Assembly (NCBI RefSeq): GCF_014195505.1
Contig: NZ_JACIBV010000001.1
Span: 372,001-436,000, forward strand
Direction: 5' to 3'
Length of the DNA stretch: 64,000 bases
Origin: Nonomuraea dietziae
Lineage (GTDB): Bacteria; Actinomycetota; Actinomycetes; Streptosporangiales; Streptosporangiaceae
Made by a program: the position numbers and the translations under genes. The notes under the pieces were generated by a model. The model made no database searches. It was not told where the DNA came from and saw only the letters and a program-made list of their open reading frames with translations. The stretch's first letter is position 1, and the number at the start of each line of letters is the position of its first letter. Positions 33,089-41,536 of this stretch are shown piece after piece.

Positions 33089-33739
33089 ATGGCCCAGGGC
33101 GGATTGTCCTGCCTCGGCGTGGAACACCACGTCACCGCGGGTCAGGGGCGGATTCGTTGGATTCTGTTCCATTGCTACTGGGTCACCGCCATCACCGCGC
33201 TGCACGAGGAACTGCGCCAGGGCGACGACGCGGTGCGCCGGACAGGCTTCCGGCTGAACGACGCCGCCGGTTGGGCCCGCAAGATCGCCCAGGACCTGCA
33301 GGAGACCGCCTCCGATATGGCCCGGATCGCCGCCCGCCCGGACGACTCCTGCGCCGTGCCGTGGGGCGTGTGCCCCGAGCACGGCAACACCCTCACCTCC
33401 ACCGGCGGCACCACTCGCTGCCGAACCTGCGGTCGTACGTGGGGCTACAACCGCGACAACGCTCCGTGCGCCGAACCCGCCACCCACCGCCTCACCGACG
33501 CCGACGGAGTCGAAGCGCTGATCTGCGACGGGCACGCCATCGACGTCCGGTCGACTCACCCCTGCACGCGTCCGCCGCGGGTTCAGGAACCTCCGCCCAC
33601 ATCTCGTCTGCCCGGCCCGTGCGCCGAAACCCAACCGGCCCGGCCCCGGACGCCCGCTCGGCTCGAAGAATCAGCGCCCTGCCACCCGCTACGACGTGGG
33701 CAAGACGACCAGACGCCTCGGCACCATCGCCGAACGTGA
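33089..33739 (+). CDS. Hypothetical zinc-ribbon protein, probably truncated
   Basis: The convincing part is about residues 35-150: a helix 'TALHEELRQGDDAVRRTG', then 'CPEHGNTLTSTGGTTRCRTCG' (CxxH...CxxC, a likely zinc site) and 'ALICDGHAID'. The first 30 and last 50 residues look like non-native sequence read through, so both ends may be lost. Function unknown; similar small proteins occur near mobile elements in this group of bacteria (from memory). It lies in a debris region between a dead regulator and the kinase-like gene. Confidence 0.45.
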   Translation: MAQGGLSCLGVEHHVTAGQGRIRWILFHCYWVTAITALHEELRQGDDAVRRTGFRLNDAAGWARKIAQDLQETASDMARIAARPDDSCAVPWGVCPEHGNTLTSTGGTTRCRTCGRTWGYNRDNAPCAEPATHRLTDADGVEALICDGHAIDVRSTHPCTRPPRVQEPPPTSRLPGPCAETQPARPRTPARLEESAPCHPLRRGQDDQTPRHHRRT

Positions 33740-33764
33740 CCAGGTCAGACCATGAAGGACAGGC

Positions 33765-34547
33765 TCAGCCGGCGAGCAGGGCGTGCACCCACTGGTCTTC
33801 GCGTTGCTCGATGTATTCGGCGTCGTTTCGCCAGGCGTCACCGTGGCCTTCAACCCACAGCCTTGCCCAGGGCTGGACACCTTGGGCTGCCTGAGTTCGC
33901 AGGAAGTCGTGCATGGAACGCGTACGGCGCCCCAACAGAGGGACCAACCGACGACGTTCGGACTCATCGAGACCGTACGCGTCGGCGAAGACTCGCAGTC
34001 GTTCCGCCGCGTCCGGGCGCTGCCAGTCTGGATGTGCGGACAGCGGGATGAACCCGTGAATGGCGTATGCGACATCCCACAGAAGGGAGCCGGGACCTGC
34101 TGCGTCCCAGTCGATGAGGGCCCACCGCGTCTCGTCTGCGACCACGAGATTCCAGGGGGCCAGGTCGTTATGTGCGATGATGTCGCTGCCCTCGGGAGGG
34201 ATCAGTGTCTGCCAGTGCGCGTCGGACGGGGGCGTGAAGTCCTGCACGGCATCGTGGAAGTCGCGGATGAGGCGTGCAACGCGAGCCAGTTGTCGAGCGG
34301 GTTCCATCAGCGAGAACCGGTCGGGCCAGACCACATGTCCCGGCATGAAGGTCAGGACCTCACGTCCTTGATCGTCAATGCCGAGTGGGCGAGGCGCCGC
34401 GCTGAATCCCACCTCGTTCAGGTGGGCAAGCAGGGCATGCACGGAGGGAGTCCACGGTCCGGCCGGACGACGAACGGTGTCTCCGACGCGAACGACACCA
34501 TCACTTACGTGGCCGCCAGGCAACGGCTGTTCATCATCGTGCTGCAT
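33765..34547 (-). CDS. APH-family phosphotransferase
   Basis: 260 residues of the aminoglycoside/choline kinase-like fold. The catalytic loop is 'IIAHNDLAPWNLVV' (Brenner motif; Asp base, Asn metal ligand) and the metal Asp is in 'WALIDWDAAGPGS'. The N-terminal lobe is short, with 'TVRRPAGPWTPSVHALLAHL', as in small actinobacterial APH homologues encoded near mobile DNA. Substrate is unknown; resistance cannot be claimed. It is flanked by mobile debris on both sides. Confidence 0.88.
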   Translation of the reverse strand: MQHDDEQPLPGGHVSDGVVRVGDTVRRPAGPWTPSVHALLAHLNEVGFSAAPRPLGIDDQGREVLTFMPGHVVWPDRFSLMEPARQLARVARLIRDFHDAVQDFTPPSDAHWQTLIPPEGSDIIAHNDLAPWNLVVADETRWALIDWDAAGPGSLLWDVAYAIHGFIPLSAHPDWQRPDAAERLRVFADAYGLDESERRRLVPLLGRRTRSMHDFLRTQAAQGVQPWARLWVEGHGDAWRNDAEYIEQREDQWVHALLAG

Positions 34548-34753
34548 CGAACCAGTGTGTCGGACCAGCTCGCCATGATCACCCCATTAACAGAGGCTCT
34601 CACAAACATTTCTCAGAACCACGCCGTCCGGCGTTTACGTGAGAACGGGTTCTGAGAACCGATCGACGGTCCGGCACATCCTCGCCACCGCTCTTTGATC
34701 TTGCTCTGGGAATGGATCGTTTCTGAGAACCAGCGATTGACCGCGACCGTCCA
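34548..34753. repeat. TTCTGAGAACC repeats next to tnpA fragment
   Basis: TTCTCAGAACC (34610-34620) and GGTTCTGAGAA (34648-34658) form a perfect 11-bp inverted repeat with a 27-nt spacer; TTCTGAGAACC recurs as a direct copy at 34721-34731, 23 bp before the broken 5' edge of the tnpA fragment. No gene is visible. They may be ends or internal sites of a lost element. Confidence 0.5.
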
Positions 34754-35257
34754 GTGCACCCCAAGATCTTGCGCACCGCCGAGTCACATCAGATGCTGCG
34801 CCGCTTCACCCGCGGCGGCCCCAAGCACCCCACCTACCAGGCGATCGAGGAGCTCGGCCGCGTCATCAGGACGATCTTCATCTGTGAGTATCTGGTGGAT
34901 GAGGAACTCAGGAGGGAGATCAACGAGGGTCTGAATGTGGTGGAGAACTTCAATTCCGCCAGCAAGGACCTGTTCTACGGCAAGGCCGGCGACCTGACAG
35001 GCGACGACCGCGAAAACGTTGAAGTCTCCGCGCTGGCGCTGCACCTCATCGCCGCCGCCATCACCTACCTCAACACCCACCTGATCCAGATCGTGCTGCG
35101 CGATCCGGCCTGGCAAAAACGGCTGAGTCCAGCCGACCGGCGCGGGCTGACCGCTCTGTTCTGGTCCCATCTGAACCTGTACGGGCGCTTCGAGCTCGAC
35201 ATGAGCCGCCACCTGGAGCTGGACGGTGTCCCACTCTGGCGGCTCAGCACCCCGTGA
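34754..35257 (+). pseudogene. Tn3-family transposase tnpA, C-terminal fragment
   Basis: 167 codons matching the end of Tn3 transposases: '[20 protein letters not shown]', '[17 protein letters not shown]', '[15 protein letters not shown]' and '[17 protein letters not shown]'. The N-terminus and catalytic core are missing. It complements the N-terminal fragment at 12394-13353, though whether both come from one element is not provable. The small accessory gene follows convergently 51 bp later, as it abuts the other tnpA fragment. Confidence 0.85.
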
Positions 35258-35308
35258 CGCACGGGGTTGAGCCAGGGCCGGCGCCGCTCAGCCCTTCGGC
35301 CCCGCCGT

Positions 35309-35452
35309 CTACTGCCGGATCGGCAGGCCGGTGGCGGGGTCGAACGACTCCCACCGTTGCACGACGGTCTGCCGCACCCCCTGGTCGAGCTGGGCCGCCA
35401 CACGGTGGTGCCCCTCGTAGTAGCGCCATCCGGTGTTGGGTTCGGTGTTCAT
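35309..35452 (-). CDS. Small Tn3 accessory protein, paralogue of 13363 gene
   Basis: 47 residues from ATG 35452 (MNTEPNTGWRYYEG). It matches the C-terminal 45 residues of the protein at 13363-13734 almost completely ('HRVAAQLDQGVRQTVVQ', 'WESFDPATGLPIRQ'), and the DNA match continues slightly past the stop. Here it lacks the longer N-terminus. Function not recognised. Confidence 0.55.
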   Translation of the reverse strand: MNTEPNTGWRYYEGHHRVAAQLDQGVRQTVVQRWESFDPATGLPIRQ

Positions 35453-35795
35453 CGGCACGATGTGAGCCCAACACGACTCCCAACCCGAGACCCACCAGCA
35501 ACCACAACCCCCGAAACAGGCCGTTGCCTCTCCACCAACTGAGCGGGCAGCGGCCTTGGAGCTCTCGAGGAACTCAATCCAAAGCATCAAGATCGCGAAC
35601 CAGTAACCACGACACATAGCGATCCCAAAATGACGACATCGAACGATCCAAGTCACATACCGGCACGGGCGGGAGTTCGCGCTGCGGTTCGGCGCGGACG
35701 CGGCTACAGCGGCGATCTGGCCCTTGATCGTCGATGGCATGACGAAACACCGTTGGCCTCGGTGACCGCGGTGCGCACGGTCGTGCCCATGTCGG
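35453..35795. other. Unassigned 343-bp stretch
   Basis: Low coding quality in all frames. A minus-strand frame contains one hydrophobic segment ('LWLLVGLGLGVVLGS') that could be part of a small membrane protein overlapping the 47-residue gene. No repeats or RNA features recognised. Confidence 0.3.
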
Positions 35796-36059
35796 TCAGG
35801 CGGCACACGCCGGAACGTTCGTCAGTCGCGCACGAGCGGATGCGGACTGCCTGTCGTAGATGCCGGTCACATGCGCGTTGATCATGCTGACGTCCGCAGA
35901 CGACTTGACCGTGATGCGCGAGTCGGCCCCGAAGCTGCCGTCTAGCACCAGTTTCGATGGCACACCATGGATGGCGGCCGCGGCGCGGACCGCGCCGTCC
36001 TCGGCCTTGTCGGCCTCCGCTTGCACCCTCAGCAGCGCGACGCCTCCTGCCTCAACCAC
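35796..36059 (-). CDS. Small hypothetical protein downstream of LysR
   Basis: 87 residues from GTG 36059, overlapping the LysR stop by 8 nt. Codon use looks coding in the first 70 residues ('VEAGGVALLRVQAEADKAED', 'VPSKLVLDGSFGADSR'). I do not recognise the family. It may be the start of a larger gene cut off at 35800, since the region beyond is decayed. Confidence 0.4.
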   Translation of the reverse strand: MVEAGGVALLRVQAEADKAEDGAVRAAAAIHGVPSKLVLDGSFGADSRITVKSSADVSMINAHVTGIYDRQSASARARLTNVPACAA

Positions 36060-37011
36060 GTTTCACGACGCGCTCTCCAATCGGCGGGCTGGAGCTCGTG
36101 GGCCGATCGGCCTCGACGGCCTCGCCGACCCTGGCCGCCGTCTCACGCAGCCAGATGTGCGCCGCGTCGTGTGTGTGCGCCGGGTGCCACCACAGGGCTT
36201 CCTGGAGTGGCACGGCGTCGTAGGGCGGTTCCATGACGCGGACCGGGACGAGCCCGCCCAGCCGCTCGGCGAGACGTCCCTGGATGAGAGCCACCCGGCG
36301 GGTGCCTGCAACCAGCAGGGGCATCAACTGGAAGCTGTCCACGGAGATCTCCACGCGCGGCTCGATGCCGAGCAAGCCGATCTGGCGAGCGGCGGGCGCG
36401 TCGTAGGTGCGCTGGTACGTCACCCACGGTAGCCGGGCCAGGTCGTCGAGCGTGAGCTGCTCGCCGACCTCGGGGTTGTCGTCGGCGACGATGTAGACCC
36501 AGCTGTCCCGGTAGAGATCGACCGTGGGAAAGCCGCGAATGATGCCGTGTGGCATCAGCAGCCCGTCGACGGCACTCAGCAGCGCCGTGGTGTCCTCGAT
36601 GGCTTCCGTCGGCGCCTGTTTGAACCGGAGCCGGATGCCTGGCGCCTCGGCATGGATGGTGCGGGCGAGTTCGGCGCCGAAGACGGCCACCGCGTAGTCG
36701 GAGGCGATCAGGGTGAACTCGTGTTCCTCGCGGGCGGGGTCGAAGTCGGCCTGGCTGGTGAAGACGCGCTCCAGTAGGTCGCAGGCGGTGGCGGTGCGGT
36801 CGAGGAGAGCCAGGCCGAGGGCGGTCAGTTCGTAGTGTCCGCCGGCCCGGGAGAGCAGGTCGTCGTTGAAATGGCTTCGCAGCCGGGCCAGGGCAGCGCT
36901 CGTGGCGGGCTGGCTGAGCCCGATGCGTCGCCCCGCCTTGGTGACGTTGCGCTCCTCCAGCAGCGCGCGCAGGGCGACGACGAGGTTGAGGTCCAGGCTT
37001 GCCAGATTCAC
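36052..37011 (-). CDS. LysR-family transcriptional regulator
   Basis: 319 residues from GTG 37011 (VNLASLDLNLVVALRALL). N-terminal HTH: 'TKAGRRIGLSQPATSAALARLR'. The effector domain follows in two lobes with 'EHEFTLIASDYAVAVFG' at the start, resembling NodD/aromatic-pathway LysR members. Longer starts reach into the divergent promoter and are rejected. It diverges from the catabolic operon at 37142 and is its likely activator, binding the ATTT-N11-AAAT box in the intergenic region. Confidence 0.92.
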   Translation of the reverse strand: MNLASLDLNLVVALRALLEERNVTKAGRRIGLSQPATSAALARLRSHFNDDLLSRAGGHYELTALGLALLDRTATACDLLERVFTSQADFDPAREEHEFTLIASDYAVAVFGAELARTIHAEAPGIRLRFKQAPTEAIEDTTALLSAVDGLLMPHGIIRGFPTVDLYRDSWVYIVADDNPEVGEQLTLDDLARLPWVTYQRTYDAPAARQIGLLGIEPRVEISVDSFQLMPLLVAGTRRVALIQGRLAERLGGLVPVRVMEPPYDAVPLQEALWWHPAHTHDAAHIWLRETAARVGEAVEADRPTSSSPPIGERVVKRG

Positions 37012-37058
37012 GAAGCATCCCAGTGCGGAGTCGGAACGTGACGAGTATTTGTGCGCTG

Positions 37059-37080
37059 GATTTAGTCTATCCAAGAAATC
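37059..37080. promoter_or_regulatory. LysR-type box GATTT-N12-AAATC
   Basis: GATTT (37059-37063) and AAATC (37076-37080) form an interrupted dyad with the T-N11-A character of LTTR sites, 62 bp upstream of the FAH-hydrolase start and 48 bp upstream of LysR. A second TATTTG follows at 37081. Confidence 0.55.
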
Positions 37081-37141
37081 TATTTGCCAGATCACACCTT
37101 ACGGGCCAGATTGGTGACATCTCAATCGGGAGGACATCTCC

Positions 37142-38173
37142 GTGACATCCACAGCCGCGTCAGTTCCCTTCTCCGGCCCGTTCGCCATCGGCACCCTTTC
37201 GGCTCCGGGCGGGGCCAGGTTCCCTGGCCTGGTGGCGCCGGACGGCCGAGTGCTCGACCTGTGCACGGCACTGGGCGAACCCACGCTGACCACGCTGGTG
37301 CTCTTGGAGCGCTGGGACGAGCAGCTGCCACTCCTGCGCACCCTCGTGGAGGACCCGGCGGGCGACTGGCAGCCGCTGGCGGACCTGGCGGTGCACGCGC
37401 CCCTCGAGCCCCGGCAAATCTTCCAGTCGGGCGCCAACTACCGGCAGCACGTGATCGACCTGGGGGTCGCGCACCGCGCCCCGGACGACCCGCGCACCGT
37501 CGAAGAGGCCCGCGCCGAGATCGCGGCGATCATGGACAAGCGAGCCGCCGAGGACCTCCCGTACGTCTTCATCGGCCTGCCGACCGCGATCAGCGGTCCC
37601 TACGACGACGTGGTGCTCCCCGCGTGGGCCGAGAAGCCCGACTGGGAGCTGGAACTGGCCGCGGTGATCTCCCGCCCCGCCTACCGGGTCACCGTGGAAC
37701 AAGCCCTGGACCACGTCGCGGGATACACCATCGCCAATGACCTCACCGACCGCGCGACCGTCTTCCGCCGGGACATGCCCCCCATCGGCACCGACTGGCT
37801 GCGCTGCAAGAACGCCCCCGGTTTCACTCCGCTGGGCCCCTGGATCGTCCCGGCAGGCTCCGTCGCCGACCCGTCCGATCTGCAGGTCACCCTCAAGCTC
37901 AACGGGAAGACCATGCAGGACGAGTCCACCAAGGACATGATCTTCGACGTGGCGCGGATCGTCTCGTACATCTCCCAGACCGCCCGGCTGCTCCCCGGCG
38001 ACCTGGTTCTGACCGGCAGCCCGGCAGGGAACGGCATCCACTGGGGCCGACTGCTGCGCGACGGCGACGTGATGGACGGCTCGATCACCGGGCTCGGCGC
38101 CCAGCGCACCCGCTGTGTCGCGCAGGAAGCGGCAGCCGTCGGCGCGCCGGTCGACCCCATCGCCGTCAAGTAG
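37142..38173 (+). CDS. Fumarylacetoacetate hydrolase-family protein
   Basis: 343 residues. The C-terminal FAH fold is clear: 'QIFQSGANYRQHVIDLG', metal ligands in 'DWELELAAVISRPAYRV', 'GYTIANDLTDRATVFRR', 'DLVLTGSPAGNGIHWG'. FAH-family enzymes hydrolyse C-C bonds of, or decarboxylate/isomerise, ring-cleavage products. GTG start at 37142 behind GGGAGG. It is the first gene of the LysR-controlled catabolic operon; a paralogue is encoded at 42507. Exact substrate unknown. Confidence 0.9.
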   Translation: MTSTAASVPFSGPFAIGTLSAPGGARFPGLVAPDGRVLDLCTALGEPTLTTLVLLERWDEQLPLLRTLVEDPAGDWQPLADLAVHAPLEPRQIFQSGANYRQHVIDLGVAHRAPDDPRTVEEARAEIAAIMDKRAAEDLPYVFIGLPTAISGPYDDVVLPAWAEKPDWELELAAVISRPAYRVTVEQALDHVAGYTIANDLTDRATVFRRDMPPIGTDWLRCKNAPGFTPLGPWIVPAGSVADPSDLQVTLKLNGKTMQDESTKDMIFDVARIVSYISQTARLLPGDLVLTGSPAGNGIHWGRLLRDGDVMDGSITGLGAQRTRCVAQEAAAVGAPVDPIAVK

Positions 38174-38260
38174 CGCCCTGAAACGGCCGGGCGGCCCCGA
38201 TAGCCGCGCCCCGCCCCCGCCCTTGCCGCCCACGCCGTGCGGCCCCTCACAGGAGACCCC

Positions 38261-39400
38261 ATGACAGATCCCCGTCCTCGCAACGTCCTCGTCATCGGCG
38301 GTGGCGCGTCCGGCAACGCCGTGACCGTGTTGCTGCGGCGGGCGGGCACCACCGTGGACCTGGTCGAGGCACAACCCGACTGGAACGTCCTCGGCTCCGG
38401 CATCACCCTGCAGGGCAACGCGCTGCGCGTCCTGCGCGAACTGGGCGTATGGGACAAGGTCTGCAAGACCGGTTACGCCTTCGACTCCGTGGGCCTGGCC
38501 GCGCCCGACGGGAGGGTGTTCCACGTCCAACAGGGCATCCGCACGGGTGGCGAGGATCTGCCCGCGACCGCCGGCATGCAGCGGGCACAGCTTCAGGAGA
38601 TCCTGTGCGAGGCCGTCCGCGCCAGCGGCGCGAGCGTGCGACTCGGCACCACCGCGAACGAGCTGATCCAGGATGGGACCGGTGTCACCGTCCGTTTCAG
38701 CGACGGCACCGAGGGGCGCTACGACCTCGTCATCGCCGCCGACGGCCTCAACTCCGCCACCCGCGCCATGATCGGCATCAGCGACAAGCCCGAGCCGACC
38801 GGCATGGCCATCTGGCGCGTCGCCACGCACCGCCCTGAGGGCGTGGAGCGCTCCGACCTGATCTACGGCGGCCCCTGCTACATCGCCGGTTACTGCCCCA
38901 CCAGCCAGAACACCATGTACGCCTACCTCGTGGAGGCCAACCGCGACCGCACCGCCATCGACCCTGCCTCATACGCGGAGGAGATGCGCCGGCTGGCCGC
39001 GGGCTACGGCGGCGTGTGGCCGGAGATCGCCGCGAGCATCACCGACCCGGCCAAGGTCAACTACACGTGGTTCCACCGGCTGCTCGTCGAGGGCGCCTGG
39101 CACCGCGGCCGGGTCGTCCTGATCGGCGACGCCGCCCACGCCTGTCCCCCCACCCTCGCCCAGGGCGCGGCCATGTCGCTGGAAGACGCCTCCGTGCTGG
39201 CCGAGATGCTGAGCGAGGAGCAGGACTGGCGTTTTCTGGACGCCCTGCTGACCGGCTTCTACGAACGCCGGATCGACCGTGTCCGCATGGTGGTCGAGGC
39301 CTCGGTGCAACTCGGTCAGTGGCAGCTGGACGGCGTCCGGAACGCCGACATGCCCGGTCTGATGCACCGCACGATGTCCGTCATCAAGGAAACCCCGTGA
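38261..39400 (+). CDS. FAD-dependent aromatic hydroxylase
   Basis: 379 residues from ATG 38261 (RBS AGGAGA). FAD loop 'VIGGGASGNAVTVLLRRAG', DG motif 'VIAADGLNSATRAM', GD motif 'LIGDAAHACPPTLAQGAAM'. It resembles single-component salicylate/6-hydroxynicotinate-type hydroxylases. In this operon it probably hydroxylates the aromatic acid before ring cleavage by the extradiol dioxygenase at 40427. The stop overlaps the next start (GTGA). Confidence 0.9.
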   Translation: MTDPRPRNVLVIGGGASGNAVTVLLRRAGTTVDLVEAQPDWNVLGSGITLQGNALRVLRELGVWDKVCKTGYAFDSVGLAAPDGRVFHVQQGIRTGGEDLPATAGMQRAQLQEILCEAVRASGASVRLGTTANELIQDGTGVTVRFSDGTEGRYDLVIAADGLNSATRAMIGISDKPEPTGMAIWRVATHRPEGVERSDLIYGGPCYIAGYCPTSQNTMYAYLVEANRDRTAIDPASYAEEMRRLAAGYGGVWPEIAASITDPAKVNYTWFHRLLVEGAWHRGRVVLIGDAAHACPPTLAQGAAMSLEDASVLAEMLSEEQDWRFLDALLTGFYERRIDRVRMVVEASVQLGQWQLDGVRNADMPGLMHRTMSVIKETP

Positions 39401-40416
39401 ACTCCGTGAGTCCGCTGAGCAGCGCAGCCACGATCGACGTGCACGCGCACGTCCTGCTCCCGCGGATCGAGGACGCCGTCGCAGGACGCCCCGCCCTGGC
39501 CGCCGCCCGCGCTCTCGAGGCCCGCCGCAACGGCCCCGAGGCCCTTGCCGTCAGCGGCCCGATGTTCCGCGACCGCGTCCCGAAACTGACCGACGTCAAG
39601 GCCCGGCTCGCCGCGATGGACGCCTCCGGGATCGACGTCCAACTGGTCTCGCCGTCCCCCTCGCACTACCACTACTGGGCCGAGGAGGCCCTGGCCCGCA
39701 CGGTCTGGGAACAGGCCAACGCCGGCACCGCCGAGCACGTCGCCCAAGCCCCGGAACGACTGCACGGCCTCGGCCTCGTCCCACTCCAGCACCCGGCCCT
39801 CGCCGTCGAAGCGCTCGACCACGCCCTCGGCTTGGGCCTGCGCGGTGTCGAAATCTCCAGCCACGCGCCAGGGCGCGAGCTGTCGGACCCCGCATACGAA
39901 CCGTTCTGGAAGCGTGCCGAGGAAACCGGGGCGATCCTCTTCCTGCACCCCTTCGGCTGCACACTCGACGAACGCCTCGACCGCTGGTACCTGTCCAACA
40001 CCGTCGGCCAGCCCGCCGAGAACGCCGTCGCGCTCTCCCACCTCATCTTCTCCGGCGTCCTGGACAACCATCCCGGCTTGCGCGTCGTCGCCGCCCACGG
40101 CGGCGGCTACCTGCCCACCCACATCGGCCGCTCCGACCACGCCTGGCGTGCCCGCACCGACGCCCGCGGCTGCGCGCACCCGCCCAGCAGCTACCTCAAG
40201 CGGCTGTACTTCGACTCCCTTGTCCACGACCCGCACGTCCTGCGCGAACTGATCCGGGTGGCCGGCCCCGACCGGGTGCTGCTCGGCTCCGACTTCCCCT
40301 TCGACATGGGCACCGACGACCCGCTCGGCGCCCTGCGCGCCGTCGAGGACCTACCCGATCCCCACTTCCACGCCGTGCGCGGCGGCAACGCGGCAGCGCT
40401 GCTGTGCCTCACCTGA
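39397..40416 (+). CDS. ACMSD-like amidohydrolase (decarboxylase/hydrolase)
   Basis: 339 residues from GTG 39397, coupled to the hydroxylase gene. Metal-dependent TIM barrel of the aminocarboxymuconate-semialdehyde decarboxylase group: 'TIDVHAHVLLP' (HxH), 'ILFLHPFGC', 'VVAAHGGGYLPTHIGR' and 'VLLGSDFPFDMG' (metal Asp). Relatives decarboxylate aromatic or muconate-type acids without O2. It fits a step acting on the substrate or ring-fission product of this pathway. Confidence 0.9.
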   Translation: MNSVSPLSSAATIDVHAHVLLPRIEDAVAGRPALAAARALEARRNGPEALAVSGPMFRDRVPKLTDVKARLAAMDASGIDVQLVSPSPSHYHYWAEEALARTVWEQANAGTAEHVAQAPERLHGLGLVPLQHPALAVEALDHALGLGLRGVEISSHAPGRELSDPAYEPFWKRAEETGAILFLHPFGCTLDERLDRWYLSNTVGQPAENAVALSHLIFSGVLDNHPGLRVVAAHGGGYLPTHIGRSDHAWRARTDARGCAHPPSSYLKRLYFDSLVHDPHVLRELIRVAGPDRVLLGSDFPFDMGTDDPLGALRAVEDLPDPHFHAVRGGNAAALLCLT

Positions 40417-40426
40417 GGAGTCCGAC

Positions 40427-41365
40427 ATGACCAACCGTCTACTCACCCATTTGCGGCACGTCGACCTCGCCGTGCCGGACTACGACAAGCAACTCGACTT
40501 CTACGCCGGCGTCTGGGGCCTGACCAAGGTCGCCGAAGACTCCGGCATCTCCTTCCTGGCCGCCGAGGGCTCCCCCGAGCAGTACATCGTCCGGCTCCGC
40601 AAGGCCGGGGAGAAGCGCCTCGACCTCATCTCCTACGGTGCCGCGAGCCCCGCCGACGTGGACACGCTCGCCGAGCAACTGCTCTCGGGTGGCGTGCAGT
40701 TGATCTCCCAGCCCGGCAAGCTCGACACCCCCGGCGGCGGCTACGGCTTCCGCTTCTTCGACATCGACGGCCGCACCATCGAGGTCTCCGCCGACGTCGA
40801 GGCACGCAAGCACCGCCGTGTCGAGGAGAAGGAGGCCATCCCCGTCCGTCTCTCGCACGTCGTCCTGAACTCCACCGACATCAACGCCACCCGCGCCTGG
40901 TACGAGCAGCACCTCGACTTCCGGCTGTCCGACACGATGAGCATCCCGCACATGGGCGAGCTCATGCACTTCATGCGGATCAGCAACCAGCACCACTCCA
41001 TGGCCATTGCCCGCGGCCCGCACACCTCCCTGCAACACCTCTCCTTCGAGATGCGCGGCATCGACGAGTACATGCGCGGCTCCGGTCGCGTGATGCGCTC
41101 CGGCGCCACCAAGATCTGGGGCCCCGGACGGCACATGGCGGGCGACAACACCTTCACGTACTTCCTCGACCCGCACGGCAACACCGTGGAGTACACCACC
41201 GAGCTCGAAGAGCTGGACGAGGACACCTGGCACCCGCACATCTACGACCTGACGAAGCCCGAGAACGCCGACCAGTGGGGCACGGCCAACCCAATGAACG
41301 AGATGATCGCCAAGGAGATGCACAACGACGTCGACCGCGGCGTCTTCGTCGCTCCGCCGGTCTGA
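40427..41365 (+). CDS. VOC-family extradiol ring-cleavage dioxygenase
   Basis: 312 residues with two VOC modules (about 5-125 and 140-270). Iron ligands in the C-terminal module: His in 'LSHVVLNSTDINATR', His in 'TSLQHLSFEMRG', Glu in 'HGNTVEYTTELEEL'. This is the type I extradiol dioxygenase layout (catechol 2,3-dioxygenase-like). It should open the dihydroxylated ring made by the upstream hydroxylase. RBS TGAGGAG before ATG 40427. Confidence 0.92.
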   Translation: MTNRLLTHLRHVDLAVPDYDKQLDFYAGVWGLTKVAEDSGISFLAAEGSPEQYIVRLRKAGEKRLDLISYGAASPADVDTLAEQLLSGGVQLISQPGKLDTPGGGYGFRFFDIDGRTIEVSADVEARKHRRVEEKEAIPVRLSHVVLNSTDINATRAWYEQHLDFRLSDTMSIPHMGELMHFMRISNQHHSMAIARGPHTSLQHLSFEMRGIDEYMRGSGRVMRSGATKIWGPGRHMAGDNTFTYFLDPHGNTVEYTTELEELDEDTWHPHIYDLTKPENADQWGTANPMNEMIAKEMHNDVDRGVFVAPPV

Positions 41366-41458
41366 CCCCCTTGCCCCGGGGGCTCGGCGCACTCCCCGCT
41401 CTGCCATGCCCCCGCGCCCCCCGGCCTGTACCAACTCACCCAGATCCTGAGGATTGCC

Positions 41459-41536
41459 ATGAGTTTCGCCAGGTACGAACAGCACGGTCGCCGCCGCGTC
41501 GCCACCGTGAAGGACGACGGACAGCCCGGGTCATGA
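41459..41536 (+). CDS. 25-codon remnant of an FAH-type gene, coupled to MBL gene
   Basis: ATG 41459 behind TGAGGA encodes MSFARYEQHGRRRVATVKDD and ends in a TGA overlapping the MBL start (ATGA). The peptide resembles the N-terminus of FAH-family proteins such as the one at 42507 (RFVTYADDDGDRVGVL). It looks like the 5' stub of a deleted FAH gene that now acts as a coupled leader peptide for the MBL gene. Confidence 0.5.
   Translation: MSFARYEQHGRRRVATVKDDGQPGS

Noticed and set aside
33765..34547. Calling the APH-family gene an aminoglycoside resistance gene
   Set aside because: Only the general kinase fold is visible; no subfamily-specific residues support resistance.
37160..38830. 556-codon minus-strand frame opposite the FAH and hydroxylase genes
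   Set aside because: Shadow of two well-supported plus-strand genes.
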